Shown: positions 15,639 to 25,590, counted from the stretch's first letter. The stretch: DNA of 55,911 nt from Puniceicoccus vermicola (GCF_014230055.1 NZ_JACHVA010000089.1:1-55911), one strand, 5' to 3'. The notes: generated by a model not told the origin, from the letters alone. Program-made: numbers and translations.

Positions 15639-17018
15639 TCAGCCGGCCAAATCCTCAAGCGGATAGGTCCAGATCTCCGAGAGAGTCGGGTGATACCAAG
15701 GTGCTTTCATGATCTCGTCGACAGTGGCACCGGTTCCGACAGCGACAGCCATCGAATGAATCAGTTCCCCGGCGTCGCGACCCACGCATTCCGCGCGATG
15801 GATCTTCCGGTCAGAGGAGCTTGAGAAGAGGCGAACGTATCCGCGACGGGCTTCCATCAGCATCGATCGGCCATGGTCGGAAAACGGAAACTCGGCAATT
15901 TGCAGAGAGTCTCCCAGATTCTCACGAATCGTCTCTTCAGAGGGGCCAACCGAGGCAATCTGTGGATCGGTGAAGACCACAGACAAGACCTTGTCATAAT
16001 CGACGGGCATTGGCTCGAGTCCCAGTGAGTGGCGGGCGGCTGTTTCACCCTGCAAAATGGCGATATGGACGATCTCGTGAGGGCCGGCGCAGTCGCCTGC
16101 GGCGTAGATCCCTGGATGAGAGGTCATTTGGTACTCGTTGGTGCGGATGTGCCCGCTGGAGCGAGTTTCTATGCCGATCTCTTCGAGTCCCAGTTTCGCG
16201 GTGGCTGGCTTGCGCCCCAGCGCGTTGAAGAGGAATTGCGCTTGCCGAATCACGGCCCGGTGTCCCTGGCGGAACTGCACGGAAACTCCGTTCTCGTTCG
16301 GCTCGATGTTTTCGATGTCGGTGTGGGTGAATAGTTCAACCCCTTCGTCGATCAATGCTTCTTCCAAGACCGCAGCCATATCCGGCTCAAAATCGGAGAG
16401 AATGTGAGGGCTGCGCTGAATCATGATGACCTTGGAGCCAATCCGGCAAAGAAACTGCGCCAGCTCACAGGCGACGACTCCACCTCCAAGGACGATGACC
16501 GATTCGGGAACGGTATCGAGGTCGAGGATATCATCGCTGGTCAGGAAGGGAACGTCGGCCAGCCCGGGGACATCGGGCACCGAGACATGAGATCCAGTCG
16601 AGATTAGGATACGGTCCGCAGAGATCTGCGTCCCGTCATCAAGGATAACCGTCCGATCCGGACCAAGTTTGCCGTTCTGGCGAAACAGGTGGTAGCGGTC
16701 CGATTCAATCTGCGAGCGGCGGTGTCCGGCGAAATCGGCAATCATATCCAACTTGCGCTGATGGAGGGCCGCCATGTCGACTTGAGGGCGGGAGATATTA
16801 AGTCCCAATTTGCGGCTTTCCCGGGCCAGTTGAAGAACATCCGCCGAGTAGAGGAGCGTTTTCGAAGGCATGCAGCCGCGGAGAATACAGAGCCCTCCGA
16901 GCTCTTTGCTTCCGTCAACAATCGCGACTCGTTCGACGTGCTTTCTCGCCAGTGATGCTGCGTTGTATCCCGCGCTGCCGCCCCCGAGGACGAGAAAATC
17001 GAAATGATCTTGGCTCAT
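15639..17018 (-). CDS. Pyridine nucleotide-disulfide oxidoreductase (dihydrolipoyl dehydrogenase-like)
   Basis: This 459-residue flavoprotein has the FAD dinucleotide motif LVLGGGSAGYNAA, the redox pair in LGGLCILRGCMPSKTLL (CxxxxC), a second NAD motif VIVLGGGVVACELAQ, AAGDCAGPHEIVHIA, and the C-terminal dimer-interface HPTLSE. The family includes Lpd, mercuric reductase and soluble transhydrogenase; the divergent CILRGC centre and the lack of 2-oxoacid dehydrogenase genes nearby leave the substrate open. The start MSQDHFDFLVLGGG at 17018 is standard. Confidence 0.88.
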   Translation of the reverse strand: MSQDHFDFLVLGGGSAGYNAASLARKHVERVAIVDGSKELGGLCILRGCMPSKTLLYSADVLQLARESRKLGLNISRPQVDMAALHQRKLDMIADFAGHRRSQIESDRYHLFRQNGKLGPDRTVILDDGTQISADRILISTGSHVSVPDVPGLADVPFLTSDDILDLDTVPESVIVLGGGVVACELAQFLCRIGSKVIMIQRSPHILSDFEPDMAAVLEEALIDEGVELFTHTDIENIEPNENGVSVQFRQGHRAVIRQAQFLFNALGRKPATAKLGLEEIGIETRSSGHIRTNEYQMTSHPGIYAAGDCAGPHEIVHIAILQGETAARHSLGLEPMPVDYDKVLSVVFTDPQIASVGPSEETIRENLGDSLQIAEFPFSDHGRSMLMEARRGYVRLFSSSSDRKIHRAECVGRDAGELIHSMAVAVGTGATVDEIMKAPWYHPTLSEIWTYPLEDLAG

Positions 17019-17070
17019 GTTGCCCGGTCAGAATTGAGAGATTTGCCCACGAATGCAAGCTGACGATCCC

Positions 17071-17619
17071 TTAGGCATTAGGGAGGCAGATGGAGGTGGC
17101 AATCTCGTTGGCGGTCTCCTCGTCGTAGAGGTCGGCGACGATGGAAAGACCGAAGGCGACGGCGGTTCCGGCCCCGCGGGAGGTGATGAGGTTCCCATCC
17201 TGGACCACGGGGTCAGGGAGGATTTCCTGAAGTTCTTCTGCGACCGAAAAATGCGCCGTATAGCGCTTTCCCGAAAGAATGGCCGCTTCATTGAGGACGG
17301 TCGGAGCAGCGCAGATGGCTGCAACCAGGAGGTTCTTCTCGTAGAATTCGCGAACGACCTCGAGGACAGCAGGGTTCTTTCGAAGTGATTTTGCCGCTGG
17401 GCCTCCGGGGACAATCAGGGCATCGAAGGGTTCATTGCGGCAGTCGGCCAGGAAGGTGTCTGCCTGAAGGCGAACCCCGGTTTTTCCCTCGACCAGCAAA
17501 TCCGTACCGGTTGCCGCGAGAACGACTTCGGCCTCGGCGCGGCGGAGAATATCAATCGGGCTGATGGCCTCGATCTCTTCGAAACCATTTTCCATAAGGA
17601 CCAGTACTCGCTTCTTCAT
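17071..17619 (-). CDS. DJ-1/PfpI family protein
   Basis: From the ATG at 17619 the product has 182 residues, the normal DJ-1 length. It begins MKKRVLVLMENGFEEIEAIS with the conserved Glu and has the nucleophile-elbow Cys in VAAICAAPTVL, then the late His in YTAHFSVAEE and TSRGAGTAVAFGL. Proteins of this kind are redox-sensing chaperones/deglycases or ThiJ-like amidase relatives. Activity is not predictable from sequence. Confidence 0.9.
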   Translation of the reverse strand: MKKRVLVLMENGFEEIEAISPIDILRRAEAEVVLAATGTDLLVEGKTGVRLQADTFLADCRNEPFDALIVPGGPAAKSLRKNPAVLEVVREFYEKNLLVAAICAAPTVLNEAAILSGKRYTAHFSVAEELQEILPDPVVQDGNLITSRGAGTAVAFGLSIVADLYDEETANEIATSICLPNA

Positions 17620-17770
17620 GGAGGAAAGATGAGGGACAACTGGAGGAGTTTCAAGGAATCGCCGGAATTTGCCGTCTGGACGAACGAAGATCAGACCAGC
17701 ATTTTGCAACGGGACCGGATAAGCCGTTCTCCCCGTTGACCGAATCAAATTTTCGGTCAGTCTTGGGGAA

Positions 17771-19810
17771 ATGGGAGAGTTTCGTTTACAGTCAGACTAT
17801 CAGCCGACCGGGGACCAGCCTCGGGCCATCGAAGAATTGGCGGATTCGATTAAGACCGGAAACCGTTATCAAACCCTGGTGGGGGTGACTGGATCGGGAA
17901 AGACTTTCACCATGGCGAATCTGATTCACCAATTGAATCGGCCAGCCTTGGTCATCTCCCACAATAAGACTTTGGCCGCCCAGCTGTTCTCGGAATTTAA
18001 AGGATTTTTTCCGGATAATGCCGTCGAATACTTTGTCAGCTACTACGATTACTATCAGCCGGAGGCCTATGTCCCGCAGACGGATACCTACATTGAGAAG
18101 GACTCCTCGATTAATGAGGAAATCGAGCGTCTCCGCATATCAGCGACGAGCTCTCTCTTGACCCGCCGGGATGTCGTCGTCGTGGCCAGTGTCTCGTGCA
18201 TATATGGCTTGGGGAGCCCGGAGGATTTTCGCGAGATGATGATCGAGATCCGTCCGGGAGAAGAGCTCGGCCGGGATGCTTTCCTCGAGCGGTTGGTTGA
18301 GAATCTTTACGAGCGCAACGACGTGGAGCTCTCGCGGGGGAAATTCCGGGCTCGCGGGGAAGTGGTCGATGTTTTTCCGGCCTACCGGGAGAGTGCGATT
18401 CGAGTCGAGTTCTGGGGAGATGAGGTCGAATCTGTAAAACCACTCGATCCGCTTACCGGTGAGACCGGGGAGGCCTTTGAATATTTCTTCCTCTATCCCG
18501 CCAATCAGTACATCACTCCGAAAGATAAGTTAAAAGGGGCCGTGAAGGAGATTCGGAATGAGTTGGATGGTCGCGTCAAGGAGTTCGAACAAGACCAGCG
18601 CCTTCTCGAAGCCCAGCGAATTCGGATGCGCACCGAGTATGATCTCGAGATGTTAGAGGAGATCGGTTTCTGCAGCGGGATCGAAAACTATTCCCGGCAT
18701 CTCAGTGGAAGAAACCCCGGTGATCGTCCATTTTGCCTAATCGATTTCTTTCCCGACGATTTCCTCCTCATCATTGATGAGAGTCATGTAACGGTCCCGC
18801 AAATCGGGGCCATGTTCAACGGGGACCATTCGCGCAAGAGCCGCCTCGTTGATTTCGGTTTCCGCCTTCCTTCCGCTCTCGATAACCGCCCCCTCAAGCC
18901 AGACGAATTCCGTGAAGTCACCGGTCAGACCCTTTTCGTCTCCGCAACCCCCGCTCCGTATGAGATAGGGATCTCTCAGAAAGTTGCCGAGCAGATCATC
19001 CGCCCAACCGGATTGGTAGACCCCATCATGGAGATCCGGCCGATCAAGGGACAGGTGGAGGATACCATGGCCGAAATCCGCAATACCCGTGAGAATGGAG
19101 ACCGGACCTTAGTCACTACCTTGACCAAGAGAATGTCCGAGGACATTGCCGACTATCTACGGGAAGATGGGATCTCAGTAGAATATTTGCACTCAGACAT
19201 TGATGCGATCGAGCGGGTTGAAATTTTGAGGCGGCTACGTTCAGGAGAATTTGATGTTCTGGTCGGAGTCAACCTCCTGCGAGAAGGCCTGGACCTCCCC
19301 GAAGTGGCCCTAGTCGTAATTCTCGATGCCGACAAAGAAGGCTTCCTCCGAAGTGAAACCAGCCTGATCCAGACCGCAGGTCGCGCCGCCCGCCATGAAA
19401 AGGGGAGAGTCATCCTCTACGCAGACCGCATCACTGGATCCATGCAAAGGGCCATTGATGTGACTGAGTACCGCCGCGAGAAACAGCTCGCCTACAACAA
19501 AGAGCACGGCATCACTCCAACTGGAGTACGAAGAAAGGATCAATCCAGCCTACATCGCCCCAAAGAAGAACCTACCCCCATGGTAGTAGCCGAAGGAGTA
19601 GGGGACGAGGACGTAGCCGCCGTCATTGCCGAATTGGAAGAAGAGATGCAGCAAGCCTCCCTCGACCTTGAATTCGAACGCGCCGCAATTCTCCGAGACC
19701 AGATCCAGGCGCTACGCGATGGAGAAGCAACATTACCCAGTTTTTCCGGTGGAAAAAGCACCCGAAAGAAGAAGGCCAAGGGTGGGAAATACCGGCAGAA
19801 GAAGAGGTGA
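17771..19810 (+). CDS. uvrB: UvrABC system protein B
   Basis: The 679-residue protein is full length. It has Walker [16 protein letters not shown], the beta-hairpin region ([20 protein letters not shown]), the DEAD-type IIDESH box, helicase motifs [18 protein letters not shown] and [26 protein letters not shown], and the C-terminal UVR coiled coil ([20 protein letters not shown]) that binds UvrC. A basic Lys/Arg tail closes it. It acts in nucleotide excision repair. Confidence 0.97.
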   Translation: MGEFRLQSDYQPTGDQPRAIEELADSIKTGNRYQTLVGVTGSGKTFTMANLIHQLNRPALVISHNKTLAAQLFSEFKGFFPDNAVEYFVSYYDYYQPEAYVPQTDTYIEKDSSINEEIERLRISATSSLLTRRDVVVVASVSCIYGLGSPEDFREMMIEIRPGEELGRDAFLERLVENLYERNDVELSRGKFRARGEVVDVFPAYRESAIRVEFWGDEVESVKPLDPLTGETGEAFEYFFLYPANQYITPKDKLKGAVKEIRNELDGRVKEFEQDQRLLEAQRIRMRTEYDLEMLEEIGFCSGIENYSRHLSGRNPGDRPFCLIDFFPDDFLLIIDESHVTVPQIGAMFNGDHSRKSRLVDFGFRLPSALDNRPLKPDEFREVTGQTLFVSATPAPYEIGISQKVAEQIIRPTGLVDPIMEIRPIKGQVEDTMAEIRNTRENGDRTLVTTLTKRMSEDIADYLREDGISVEYLHSDIDAIERVEILRRLRSGEFDVLVGVNLLREGLDLPEVALVVILDADKEGFLRSETSLIQTAGRAARHEKGRVILYADRITGSMQRAIDVTEYRREKQLAYNKEHGITPTGVRRKDQSSLHRPKEEPTPMVVAEGVGDEDVAAVIAELEEEMQQASLDLEFERAAILRDQIQALRDGEATLPSFSGGKSTRKKKAKGGKYRQKKR

Positions 19811-19831
19811 TTGAAATCAATGATCAACATA

Positions 19832-19889
19832 ATGTATTCAGATTATTGGATTTAATAGAAACGTTCTATTAAATTTGACGATAATACAT
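19832..19889. promoter_or_regulatory. Nested A/T-rich palindrome before the RAYT gene
   Basis: An 11-bp perfect stem ATTTAATAGAA/TTCTATTAAAT (19850-19860, 19864-19874, loop ACG) sits inside an outer 7-bp stem ATGTATT/AATACAT (19832-19838, 19883-19889). It lies 20 nt before the RAYT start and 21 nt after uvrB. It could be the uvrB transcript end, the RAYT operator, or the transposase recognition hairpin. Confidence 0.6.
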
Positions 19890-19908
19890 CGATAGGTGAT
19901 AGTAGGGT

Positions 19909-20865
19909 ATGGGCAGACGCAGACATCGTATTTCGGATCAATTGGCTTATTATCATCTGATGAGTCGGACTGTGAACGGAGAAGCTCTCTTCGGGGATCG
20001 GGAGAGGGAGGTGTTGCGGAAGATGATCTGGCAGGTTGCTGAGTTTTCTGGGGTTCGGGTGGTTACTTATGCGGTCATGAAGAACCATTTCCATATTTTG
20101 GTGGAGGTGCCACCAGCAGGGACGGAGGTTTCGGATGAGGAGTTGGTTCGTCGGTATCGGAAATTGTATCCTAAGCCTACGCCTTGGAATCCGATGCCTG
20201 CGGAGGTTTTGGAGGGGCATTTGAAGGATAACTTTCTTGATGGGAGGGAGTTGCGCAAGGAGCTTACCCGAAGGATGCATGATGTATCGGAGTTTATGCG
20301 GACTCTGAAGCTTCGGTATACGCTTTGGTTTAACCGGTCGCGTGATCGTTTTGGGCCGCTTTGGTCGGCTCGATTTAAGAGTGTGCTGGTCGAAGGGGAT
20401 CGGTGGGCTTTGCGGACAGTGGCGGCCTATATTGACCTGAACGCGGTTCGGGCCGGGCTGGTTTCGGATCCTAAGGATTATCGGTTTTGCGGGTATGCGG
20501 AGGCTCTCGGCGGTGGCCGATTGGCTCGGGCTGGGCTCTCGGTGGTGGATAAGGACCTGGCTGGTTATCGGCAGACTTTGTATGGGGCTGGCGATGGTGA
20601 GAAAGAGGGGAAAGCGTCTATTTCTCACGAAGAAGCGGTTCGGGTTTTGCGGGAGGAGAAGGGGAAGTTGCCTCTTTCAGTGGTTTTGCGGTGCCGGGTG
20701 AGGTATTTTTCGGACGGGATGGTGCTGGGATCGGAGGACTTTGTGCGAAAGGTCCGAGAAGATGAACCGGAGGGGAGGCGGGCGCGAAGACCTCACCCTC
20801 TACGGGGGAGTTATTGGAATGGGCTTGCCGTCGGGACTGGATTGCGGAAGCGCTTGTTTGAGTAG
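19909..20865 (+). CDS. REP-associated tyrosine transposase (RAYT, Y1_Tnp domain)
   Basis: This 318-residue protein shows the Y1/HUH nuclease fold: YHLMSRTVNGEALFG at the start, the HUH pair in YAVMKNHFHILVEVP near residue 60, and a candidate nucleophile Tyr in AAYIDLNAVRAGLVSDPKDY near residue 172. A C-terminal extension (about residues 215-318: RYFSDGMVLGSEDFVRKV) is longer than in enterobacterial RAYTs. RAYTs are domesticated single-copy relatives of IS200/IS605 transposases that act on REP hairpins. The coding strand is unusually G/T-rich and poor in C compared with uvrB, suggesting a separate origin. Confidence 0.88.
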   Translation: MGRRRHRISDQLAYYHLMSRTVNGEALFGDREREVLRKMIWQVAEFSGVRVVTYAVMKNHFHILVEVPPAGTEVSDEELVRRYRKLYPKPTPWNPMPAEVLEGHLKDNFLDGRELRKELTRRMHDVSEFMRTLKLRYTLWFNRSRDRFGPLWSARFKSVLVEGDRWALRTVAAYIDLNAVRAGLVSDPKDYRFCGYAEALGGGRLARAGLSVVDKDLAGYRQTLYGAGDGEKEGKASISHEEAVRVLREEKGKLPLSVVLRCRVRYFSDGMVLGSEDFVRKVREDEPEGRRARRPHPLRGSYWNGLAVGTGLRKRLFE

Positions 20866-20895
20866 TCGGTAGCTACTCGCAGCTTTCCCGGCTGC
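20860..20895. repeat. Twin hairpins at the 3' end of the RAYT gene (REP-like)
   Basis: GAGTAG/CTACTC (20860-20865 and 20873-20878) is followed by GCAGC/GCTGC (20879-20883 and 20891-20895). The first stem includes the RAYT stop codon. Words such as GTAGC and CAGCTTT recur in the REP-like hairpin at 34115-34143. It may also end the convergent dxs transcript. Confidence 0.5.
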
Positions 20896-20901
20896 CTTGA
20901 A

Positions 20902-22824
20902 TTAGGAAGAAGTTGGGAGATTCTGGGTCGCTCCTATGGCTTCTAGCCGTTGGTTTACGCGATCGAAAATGCTCTGTGGATCCAAGCCGAAGGCTTGGCG
21001 GAGGTCTTTATTCGAGTTGCCGTGTTCGATAAATTGATCGGGCCAACCAATCCGCTCTACGGGGGTTGGGATTCCGGCATCGGAGAGATCCTCTAAGACG
21101 GCTGTGCCAAATCCGCCGGTGCGGACGTGATCCTCCAGGGTTACGATGAGTTTGGCGGATTTTGCCTGTTCCTGGAGGAGGGCGCTGTCGATTGGCTTGG
21201 CGAAGCGGGCGTTGACTACTCCTACACTCAGGTCGCTGATTTCGGCGATTCTAGAGGCTATGGTTTCGGCTTCGGAAATCATTGTTCCCAAGGCCCAAAT
21301 TTGGACGTCTTGGCCTTGGCGGATCACTTCTGCTTTTCCAATTTCGAGGATTTTGGGTTCCTTTTTGATCGGAACTCCCGTGCCGCTGCCGCGGGGGTAT
21401 CGAATGAAGGCAGGGCCCTGATGCTGCAGTCCGGTCGCAACCATATCGGTGAGTTCATCCTCATTTTGAGGCTGCATGATGACGGTCCGCGGTACTCCGC
21501 GCAGGTAGGCGATATCGAAAAGTCCGTGGTGGGTGGCACCGTCGTTCGGAGAAAGTCCGGCGCGGTCCATACAGAAGAGGACCGGTAGGTTTTGCAGGCA
21601 AATGTCGTGGATGATGGGGTCGATTCCCCGCTGGAGAAATGTGGAATAGATGGCGCAGACGGGATGGAGCCCGTTGGTGGCCATTCCCGCGGCGAAGAGA
21701 ACGGCGTGCTCTTCGGCAATCCCTACATCATAATACTGCTGCGGGAGGCTGTCGCGCAACTTATCGAAACCCGTTCCGCTCGGCATGGCAGCGGTTATTC
21801 CGACGATGGTCTTGTCCTTTTTGCAGTGAGCGACTACGGCTTCGCCGACAACATCTTGATACTTGGGGGGACTTCCCGGAGCGCCGGGTTTGGAGGACCC
21901 TGTCTCCGGATCGAAGGGGGAGGTGCCGTGAAAGCGCTCGGGTTGAGCGATCGCGACATCACTTCCTTTGCCCTTTTTAGTGATGACGTGAAGGACTAGT
22001 GGTTCTGGAGCGTTGCGCGCGAACTTGAGGTATTGTTCGAGCTCGCCAATATTGTGGCCATCAATCGGCCCGATGTAGCGGAGGCCGAAATTTTCGAAAA
22101 TGGAGGAGGAGGCAAAAAAGTCTTTGGTCTCCCGTTTCCACTTGGAGCCAAGGCGGATGAGGGACTCTCCTCCGGGAACGCGTTTGAGGAATGCTTCAAA
22201 ATCCTCATTCATCCGATTGTAGATCGGAGTCGTGATGAGTTCGTTGAAATAGCGGGAGAGGGCGCCGACGTTTTTGTCGATGGACCATTCATTGTCGTTG
22301 AGGATGACGACTAGCCGCTTGGTCGAATCGGTAATGTTGTTCAGGGCTTCGAGAGTGATCCCGCAGGTAAAGGCGGCGTCGCCACAGACGGCCACGACGT
22401 TTTCATCGGTCCCCCGCTGATCCCGGGCGGCAGCCATGCCGAGTGCGGCGGAGAGGGCAGTGCCCGCGTGTCCGGCGCCGTAGCAGTCGTGCTCGCTTTC
22501 TTCGCGGTTGAGGAATCCGCTATAACCGTCCTTTTGCCGGATCAAGTTGAACTTCTCGTCATTGCGGCCGGTGAGAAGCTTGTGGACGTAGCCCTGATGG
22601 GAGACGTCGAATACGAAGCGGTCCTTGGGAGTGTCAAAAATGCGATGGAGGGCGATTGTGAGCTCGACGACGCCCAGATTGGGGCCGACGTGACCTCCAT
22701 TGGCGGCCGTTACTTCAATGATGCGCTTGCGGATTTCCGTGGCAAGCGGTTCCAGTTGGCTCTTGTCGAGGGCCTTTACGTCTCCGGGATTCCGGATTTT
22801 GCTAAGAATGGATTCGGGATTCAC
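20902..22824 (-). CDS. dxs: 1-deoxy-D-xylulose-5-phosphate synthase
   Basis: The 640-residue enzyme makes DXP from pyruvate and glyceraldehyde-3-phosphate, the first step of the MEP isoprenoid route. It has HVGPNLGVVELTIALH, HQGYVHKLLTGR, the thiamine site VAVCGDAAFTCGITLEALNN (GDA rather than the common GDG), ILNDNEWSID, AEEHAVLFAAGMA and RAGLSPNDGATHHG. The GDA...EWSID version is a recognised Dxs subgroup and is not a defect. Its start overlaps the xseB stop by 4 nt. Confidence 0.95.
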   Translation of the reverse strand: MNPESILSKIRNPGDVKALDKSQLEPLATEIRKRIIEVTAANGGHVGPNLGVVELTIALHRIFDTPKDRFVFDVSHQGYVHKLLTGRNDEKFNLIRQKDGYSGFLNREESEHDCYGAGHAGTALSAALGMAAARDQRGTDENVVAVCGDAAFTCGITLEALNNITDSTKRLVVILNDNEWSIDKNVGALSRYFNELITTPIYNRMNEDFEAFLKRVPGGESLIRLGSKWKRETKDFFASSSIFENFGLRYIGPIDGHNIGELEQYLKFARNAPEPLVLHVITKKGKGSDVAIAQPERFHGTSPFDPETGSSKPGAPGSPPKYQDVVGEAVVAHCKKDKTIVGITAAMPSGTGFDKLRDSLPQQYYDVGIAEEHAVLFAAGMATNGLHPVCAIYSTFLQRGIDPIIHDICLQNLPVLFCMDRAGLSPNDGATHHGLFDIAYLRGVPRTVIMQPQNEDELTDMVATGLQHQGPAFIRYPRGSGTGVPIKKEPKILEIGKAEVIRQGQDVQIWALGTMISEAETIASRIAEISDLSVGVVNARFAKPIDSALLQEQAKSAKLIVTLEDHVRTGGFGTAVLEDLSDAGIPTPVERIGWPDQFIEHGNSNKDLRQAFGLDPQSIFDRVNQRLEAIGATQNLPTSS

Positions 22825-23081
22825 TTCGATTGATTCTCTTCGGGGGTGGTCCCTTCGTCAAATGGTTCAAGGGAGAGTTCCTCATCTTCGCGCACTTTTT
22901 CGATGCGAAGAGCGGCTTCATTGAGTCGTTTGTGGCAAGTCTTGAGCAGTTTCATTCCCTTTTCGTAGTCCTTTACCAAGTCGTCGAGGGAGGGCTCGTC
23001 TTCCTCCAGACGGGAGACGATTTCCTGCAGCTGCCCATAGGCCTCTTCATAGGAAAATTTTTCCAATTCCATTTTGCTCAT
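22821..23081 (-). CDS. xseB: Exodeoxyribonuclease VII small subunit
   Basis: The 86-residue acidic helical protein starts MSKMELEKFSYEEAYGQLQE and has the XseB helical hairpin VSRLEEDEPSLDDLVKDYEKG followed by MKLLKTCHKRLNEAALRIEKV. It pairs with XseA, which is not in the window. The short start at 23081 was chosen because it restores the typical length; the frame stays open upstream. It overlaps dxs by 4 nt, and xseB-dxs linkage is common. Confidence 0.93.
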   Translation of the reverse strand: MSKMELEKFSYEEAYGQLQEIVSRLEEDEPSLDDLVKDYEKGMKLLKTCHKRLNEAALRIEKVREDEELSLEPFDEGTTPEENQSK

Positions 23082-23101
23082 TCTGAAGGGTATCTTGAGG
23101 G

Positions 23102-24496
23102 TTGAATGGGCAATCACAAGCCGTCTCCCCATCTTTCTTGCAAAATTTCCCGCAAGCGCGTCCATTTGTCTGGATGACCGCACCCATTTTTGCAGCCATA
23201 ATCCTCCTCACCCTGAAGTGTTGCTTCGAGTTTTTTCTCGAAAAGCTAAATTCCACGCATGTGGAGGAGAAGCGGCATCGCATCCCTTCGGTTTTTCAGA
23301 AAGTCTTCGATCGCGAGACGTTTGACAAGGCGAACGACTACACCTTGGCAAAGTCGTCCTTGAGCCGAAAGGAGACGATTTACGACGCCGCCGTGCTGGC
23401 CGTAATCTTAGTTTTCACCATTATCCCTGTGATTTATAACGGCCTTTCGGGATGGCTGGGTTTTGGGCTCTGGGCGCAGGCGTTTACGTTTGTGACGATT
23501 CTCTTCGCCTTATCGCTGCCGGGGCTGCCCTTCGAATGGTATTCTCAGTTTCGTCTGGAAGAGTCGTTCGGTTTTAACAAAACAACGCCGAAGCTTTGGT
23601 GGACGGACAAGATCAAGGGGCTGGTGTTGACGTATGTCATCGGGGTGCCGCTATCGGCCCTCATTCTGTGGATTGCGCTGAGTTTTCCCTCCACCTGGTG
23701 GATTATCGGGTTTGCTGTGGTCTTTGGGTTCCAGTTGTTGATGCTGGTGCTCTATCCAGTCTTGATTGTTCCTCTTTTCAATAAGCTCAAGCCGCTTGAG
23801 GATGGTGATTTGAAGGATCGACTGATGTCGTTGGCGGATCGCACTGGTTTCAAGGCGAAGACGATTCAGGTTATCGACGGAAGCAAGCGTTCTTCGCATT
23901 CGAATGCCTACTTTACGGGCTTTGGGCGTTTTCGGAGGATTGTCCTGTTCGACACTCTCATCGAGCAGTTGAGTCCGAAGGAAATCGAGGCGGTTTTGGC
24001 GCACGAGATTGGTCATTACCGCAAAGGGCACATCCCGCGGATGATTGGAATCTCGATGGTGAGCATGGCTTTTGGCTTTTGGCTTTTGCAGTGGCTTTCC
24101 ATGCAGGATTGGTTTGTCGGCGGATTTGGGTTCACGATGAGTCCGGTGGAATACGGGAACTTGGCCCGTTTCGTTCCGGCTTTCATCCTCTTCATCATTC
24201 TCGGCGGATTGGTGACCTTCTGGATCTCCCCGCTGTTCAACTGGATGTCGCGCAAACACGAATATGAGGCGGATCGTTTCGCCCGGGATGCCATGGGCTC
24301 CTCACGGCACCTGATTTCGGCATTGCGGGTCATGTATAAGAAGAATCTGGGGAATCTCATTCCGCATCCGAGTTACAGTCGGTTCTATTATTCCCACCCG
24401 ACCTTGCGGGAGCGGGAGAAAAGCCTGAGAGAGGGCGAACCGGAAGGGAATGATCCGAAGGAGCCACAGGAACCAGCCGTCGAAAGTCCTTCCTGA
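23102..24496 (+). CDS. M48 family metalloprotease (Ste24/CAAX-protease-1 type)
   Basis: The up to 464-residue membrane protein has several transmembrane helices (about residues 25-45, 95-115, 155-190, 200-225 and 320-360). It has the zinc motif VLAHEIGHYRKGH near residue 303, the third ligand region KHEYEADRFARDAMG, and SNAYFTGFGRFRRIVLFD. Ste24-type enzymes cleave membrane or prenylated proteins at the membrane face. The start is uncertain: ATG 23102 is preceded by GAGGG; ATG 23174 (MTAPIFAAIILL) looks more like family N-termini and leaves room for a promoter divergent from xseB. Its stop overlaps the next start (TGATG). Confidence 0.9.
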   Translation: MNGQSQAVSPSFLQNFPQARPFVWMTAPIFAAIILLTLKCCFEFFLEKLNSTHVEEKRHRIPSVFQKVFDRETFDKANDYTLAKSSLSRKETIYDAAVLAVILVFTIIPVIYNGLSGWLGFGLWAQAFTFVTILFALSLPGLPFEWYSQFRLEESFGFNKTTPKLWWTDKIKGLVLTYVIGVPLSALILWIALSFPSTWWIIGFAVVFGFQLLMLVLYPVLIVPLFNKLKPLEDGDLKDRLMSLADRTGFKAKTIQVIDGSKRSSHSNAYFTGFGRFRRIVLFDTLIEQLSPKEIEAVLAHEIGHYRKGHIPRMIGISMVSMAFGFWLLQWLSMQDWFVGGFGFTMSPVEYGNLARFVPAFILFIILGGLVTFWISPLFNWMSRKHEYEADRFARDAMGSSRHLISALRVMYKKNLGNLIPHPSYSRFYYSHPTLREREKSLREGEPEGNDPKEPQEPAVESPS

Positions 24497-25392
24497 TGAA
24501 GAATTGGGCCGCATGGGTTCTCCTCCTCGTCTGCACTGCAGCGTGGGGAGAAGATGTGCGGGTAGCGACGTTGAATCTCAGGAACTACCTTGTTCAAGAT
24601 CGACGGATAGACGGCCAGTGGCGTCCCGAGCATCCGAAGCCAGAGGCTGAGAAAACGGCGATCCGCCGCGCGATTGAGGAAATCGATCCGGACATTCTCG
24701 CCATGCAGGAAATGGGGGCTTGGCCTTTTCTGCAGGAGTTGAAGCGAGACCTGGAAGCGGACGGGGTCGATTTCCCCTACGCGGTGTACTTCGAGGCTTC
24801 GGATCCAGTGCGCCACTTGGCGGTTCTCTCCAAAGTGGAGCCGATTGAAGTCATTCCGCACCGCGATCTCGACTTTCCCTACGAAGGTGAACGCTTACGA
24901 GTAAAGCGCGGCTTGCTCGAAGTGGTCTTCCCCGTGGGCAAGTCCGAGGAGGAGACTTGGAGTCTCTTCGTCGTGCATCTGAAGAGTCGGTGGTCTGAGG
25001 TCGATGCGGATCCACAGTCAAGCGAACGTCGTACCAAGGAAGCCCAAGCCGCGCGCGACCGAATCCTCGAGCGATATCCGAATGGGGAGGGGCGTTACTT
25101 GATCACGGGGGATTTTAATGACCACCGGGCGAGCGCCCCGTTGCGGCGCTTCCAGCGGAGAGGGTCCGTTGAAATCGCCCGCATCGTCGAATCGTTTGAT
25201 TCCCGCGGAGAAAAGTGGACTTTTTACTACGACGATGAGGACGTATACGAGCGAGTTGATTTCTTTCTCGCTTCGCGAGAGATGTCTCCCCTTGTCGTCG
25301 GGAATGAAGGGACGATTTTCGATCCGTTTTACATCCGTAATGGGACCGACCATCGCCCGGTTTTCCTCGATTTGGATTTTGCGGGGCTTTGA
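24496..25392 (+). CDS. Secreted endonuclease/exonuclease/phosphatase-family protein
   Basis: The 298-residue product has a signal peptide (MKNWAAWVLLLVCTAAWG, cleavage near residue 18). The EEP fold follows: VRVATLNLRNYL, the metal Glu in DILAMQEMG, LFVVHLKSR, LITGDFNDH with the catalytic Asp/Asn, and the final NGTDHRPVFLDL with the catalytic His. Such proteins hydrolyse phosphodiesters or phosphomonoesters outside the cytoplasm. Translational overlap with the M48 gene suggests an envelope-related pair. Confidence 0.87.
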   Translation: MKNWAAWVLLLVCTAAWGEDVRVATLNLRNYLVQDRRIDGQWRPEHPKPEAEKTAIRRAIEEIDPDILAMQEMGAWPFLQELKRDLEADGVDFPYAVYFEASDPVRHLAVLSKVEPIEVIPHRDLDFPYEGERLRVKRGLLEVVFPVGKSEEETWSLFVVHLKSRWSEVDADPQSSERRTKEAQAARDRILERYPNGEGRYLITGDFNDHRASAPLRRFQRRGSVEIARIVESFDSRGEKWTFYYDDEDVYERVDFFLASREMSPLVVGNEGTIFDPFYIRNGTDHRPVFLDLDFAGL

Positions 25393-25487
25393 GCTGGAGG
25401 AGAGTCTCGGTCGCCCCAGAAAGGAATTTTTCCCTCAGAATTCTTGCTTTCCGAAAATCACTCTGCTTGAGTCATAGTTTCTCTTTT

Positions 25488-25564
25488 CGGGATGTAGCTC
25501 AGTCTGGCAGAGCGCTGCGTTCGGGACGCAGAGGTCGCTGGTTCGAATCCAGTCATCCCGACCA
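25488..25564 (+). tRNA. tRNA-Pro (CGG)
   Basis: A full cloverleaf is present: acceptor CGGGATG/CATCCCG, D stem GCTC/GAGC, anticodon stem CTGCG/CGCAG with loop TTCGGGA (anticodon CGG), T arm GCTGG-TTCGAAT-CCAGT. The discriminator A is followed by an encoded CCA. Confidence 0.97.
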
Positions 25565-25590
25565 TGCTGATCACTGACCAGCGAAATCAG

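Noticed and set aside
20902-22824. Dxs with GDA instead of GDG as a damaged thiamine site
   Set aside because: The rest of the motif, including the EWSID segment, fits a recognised Dxs subgroup; it is not a loss-of-function sign.
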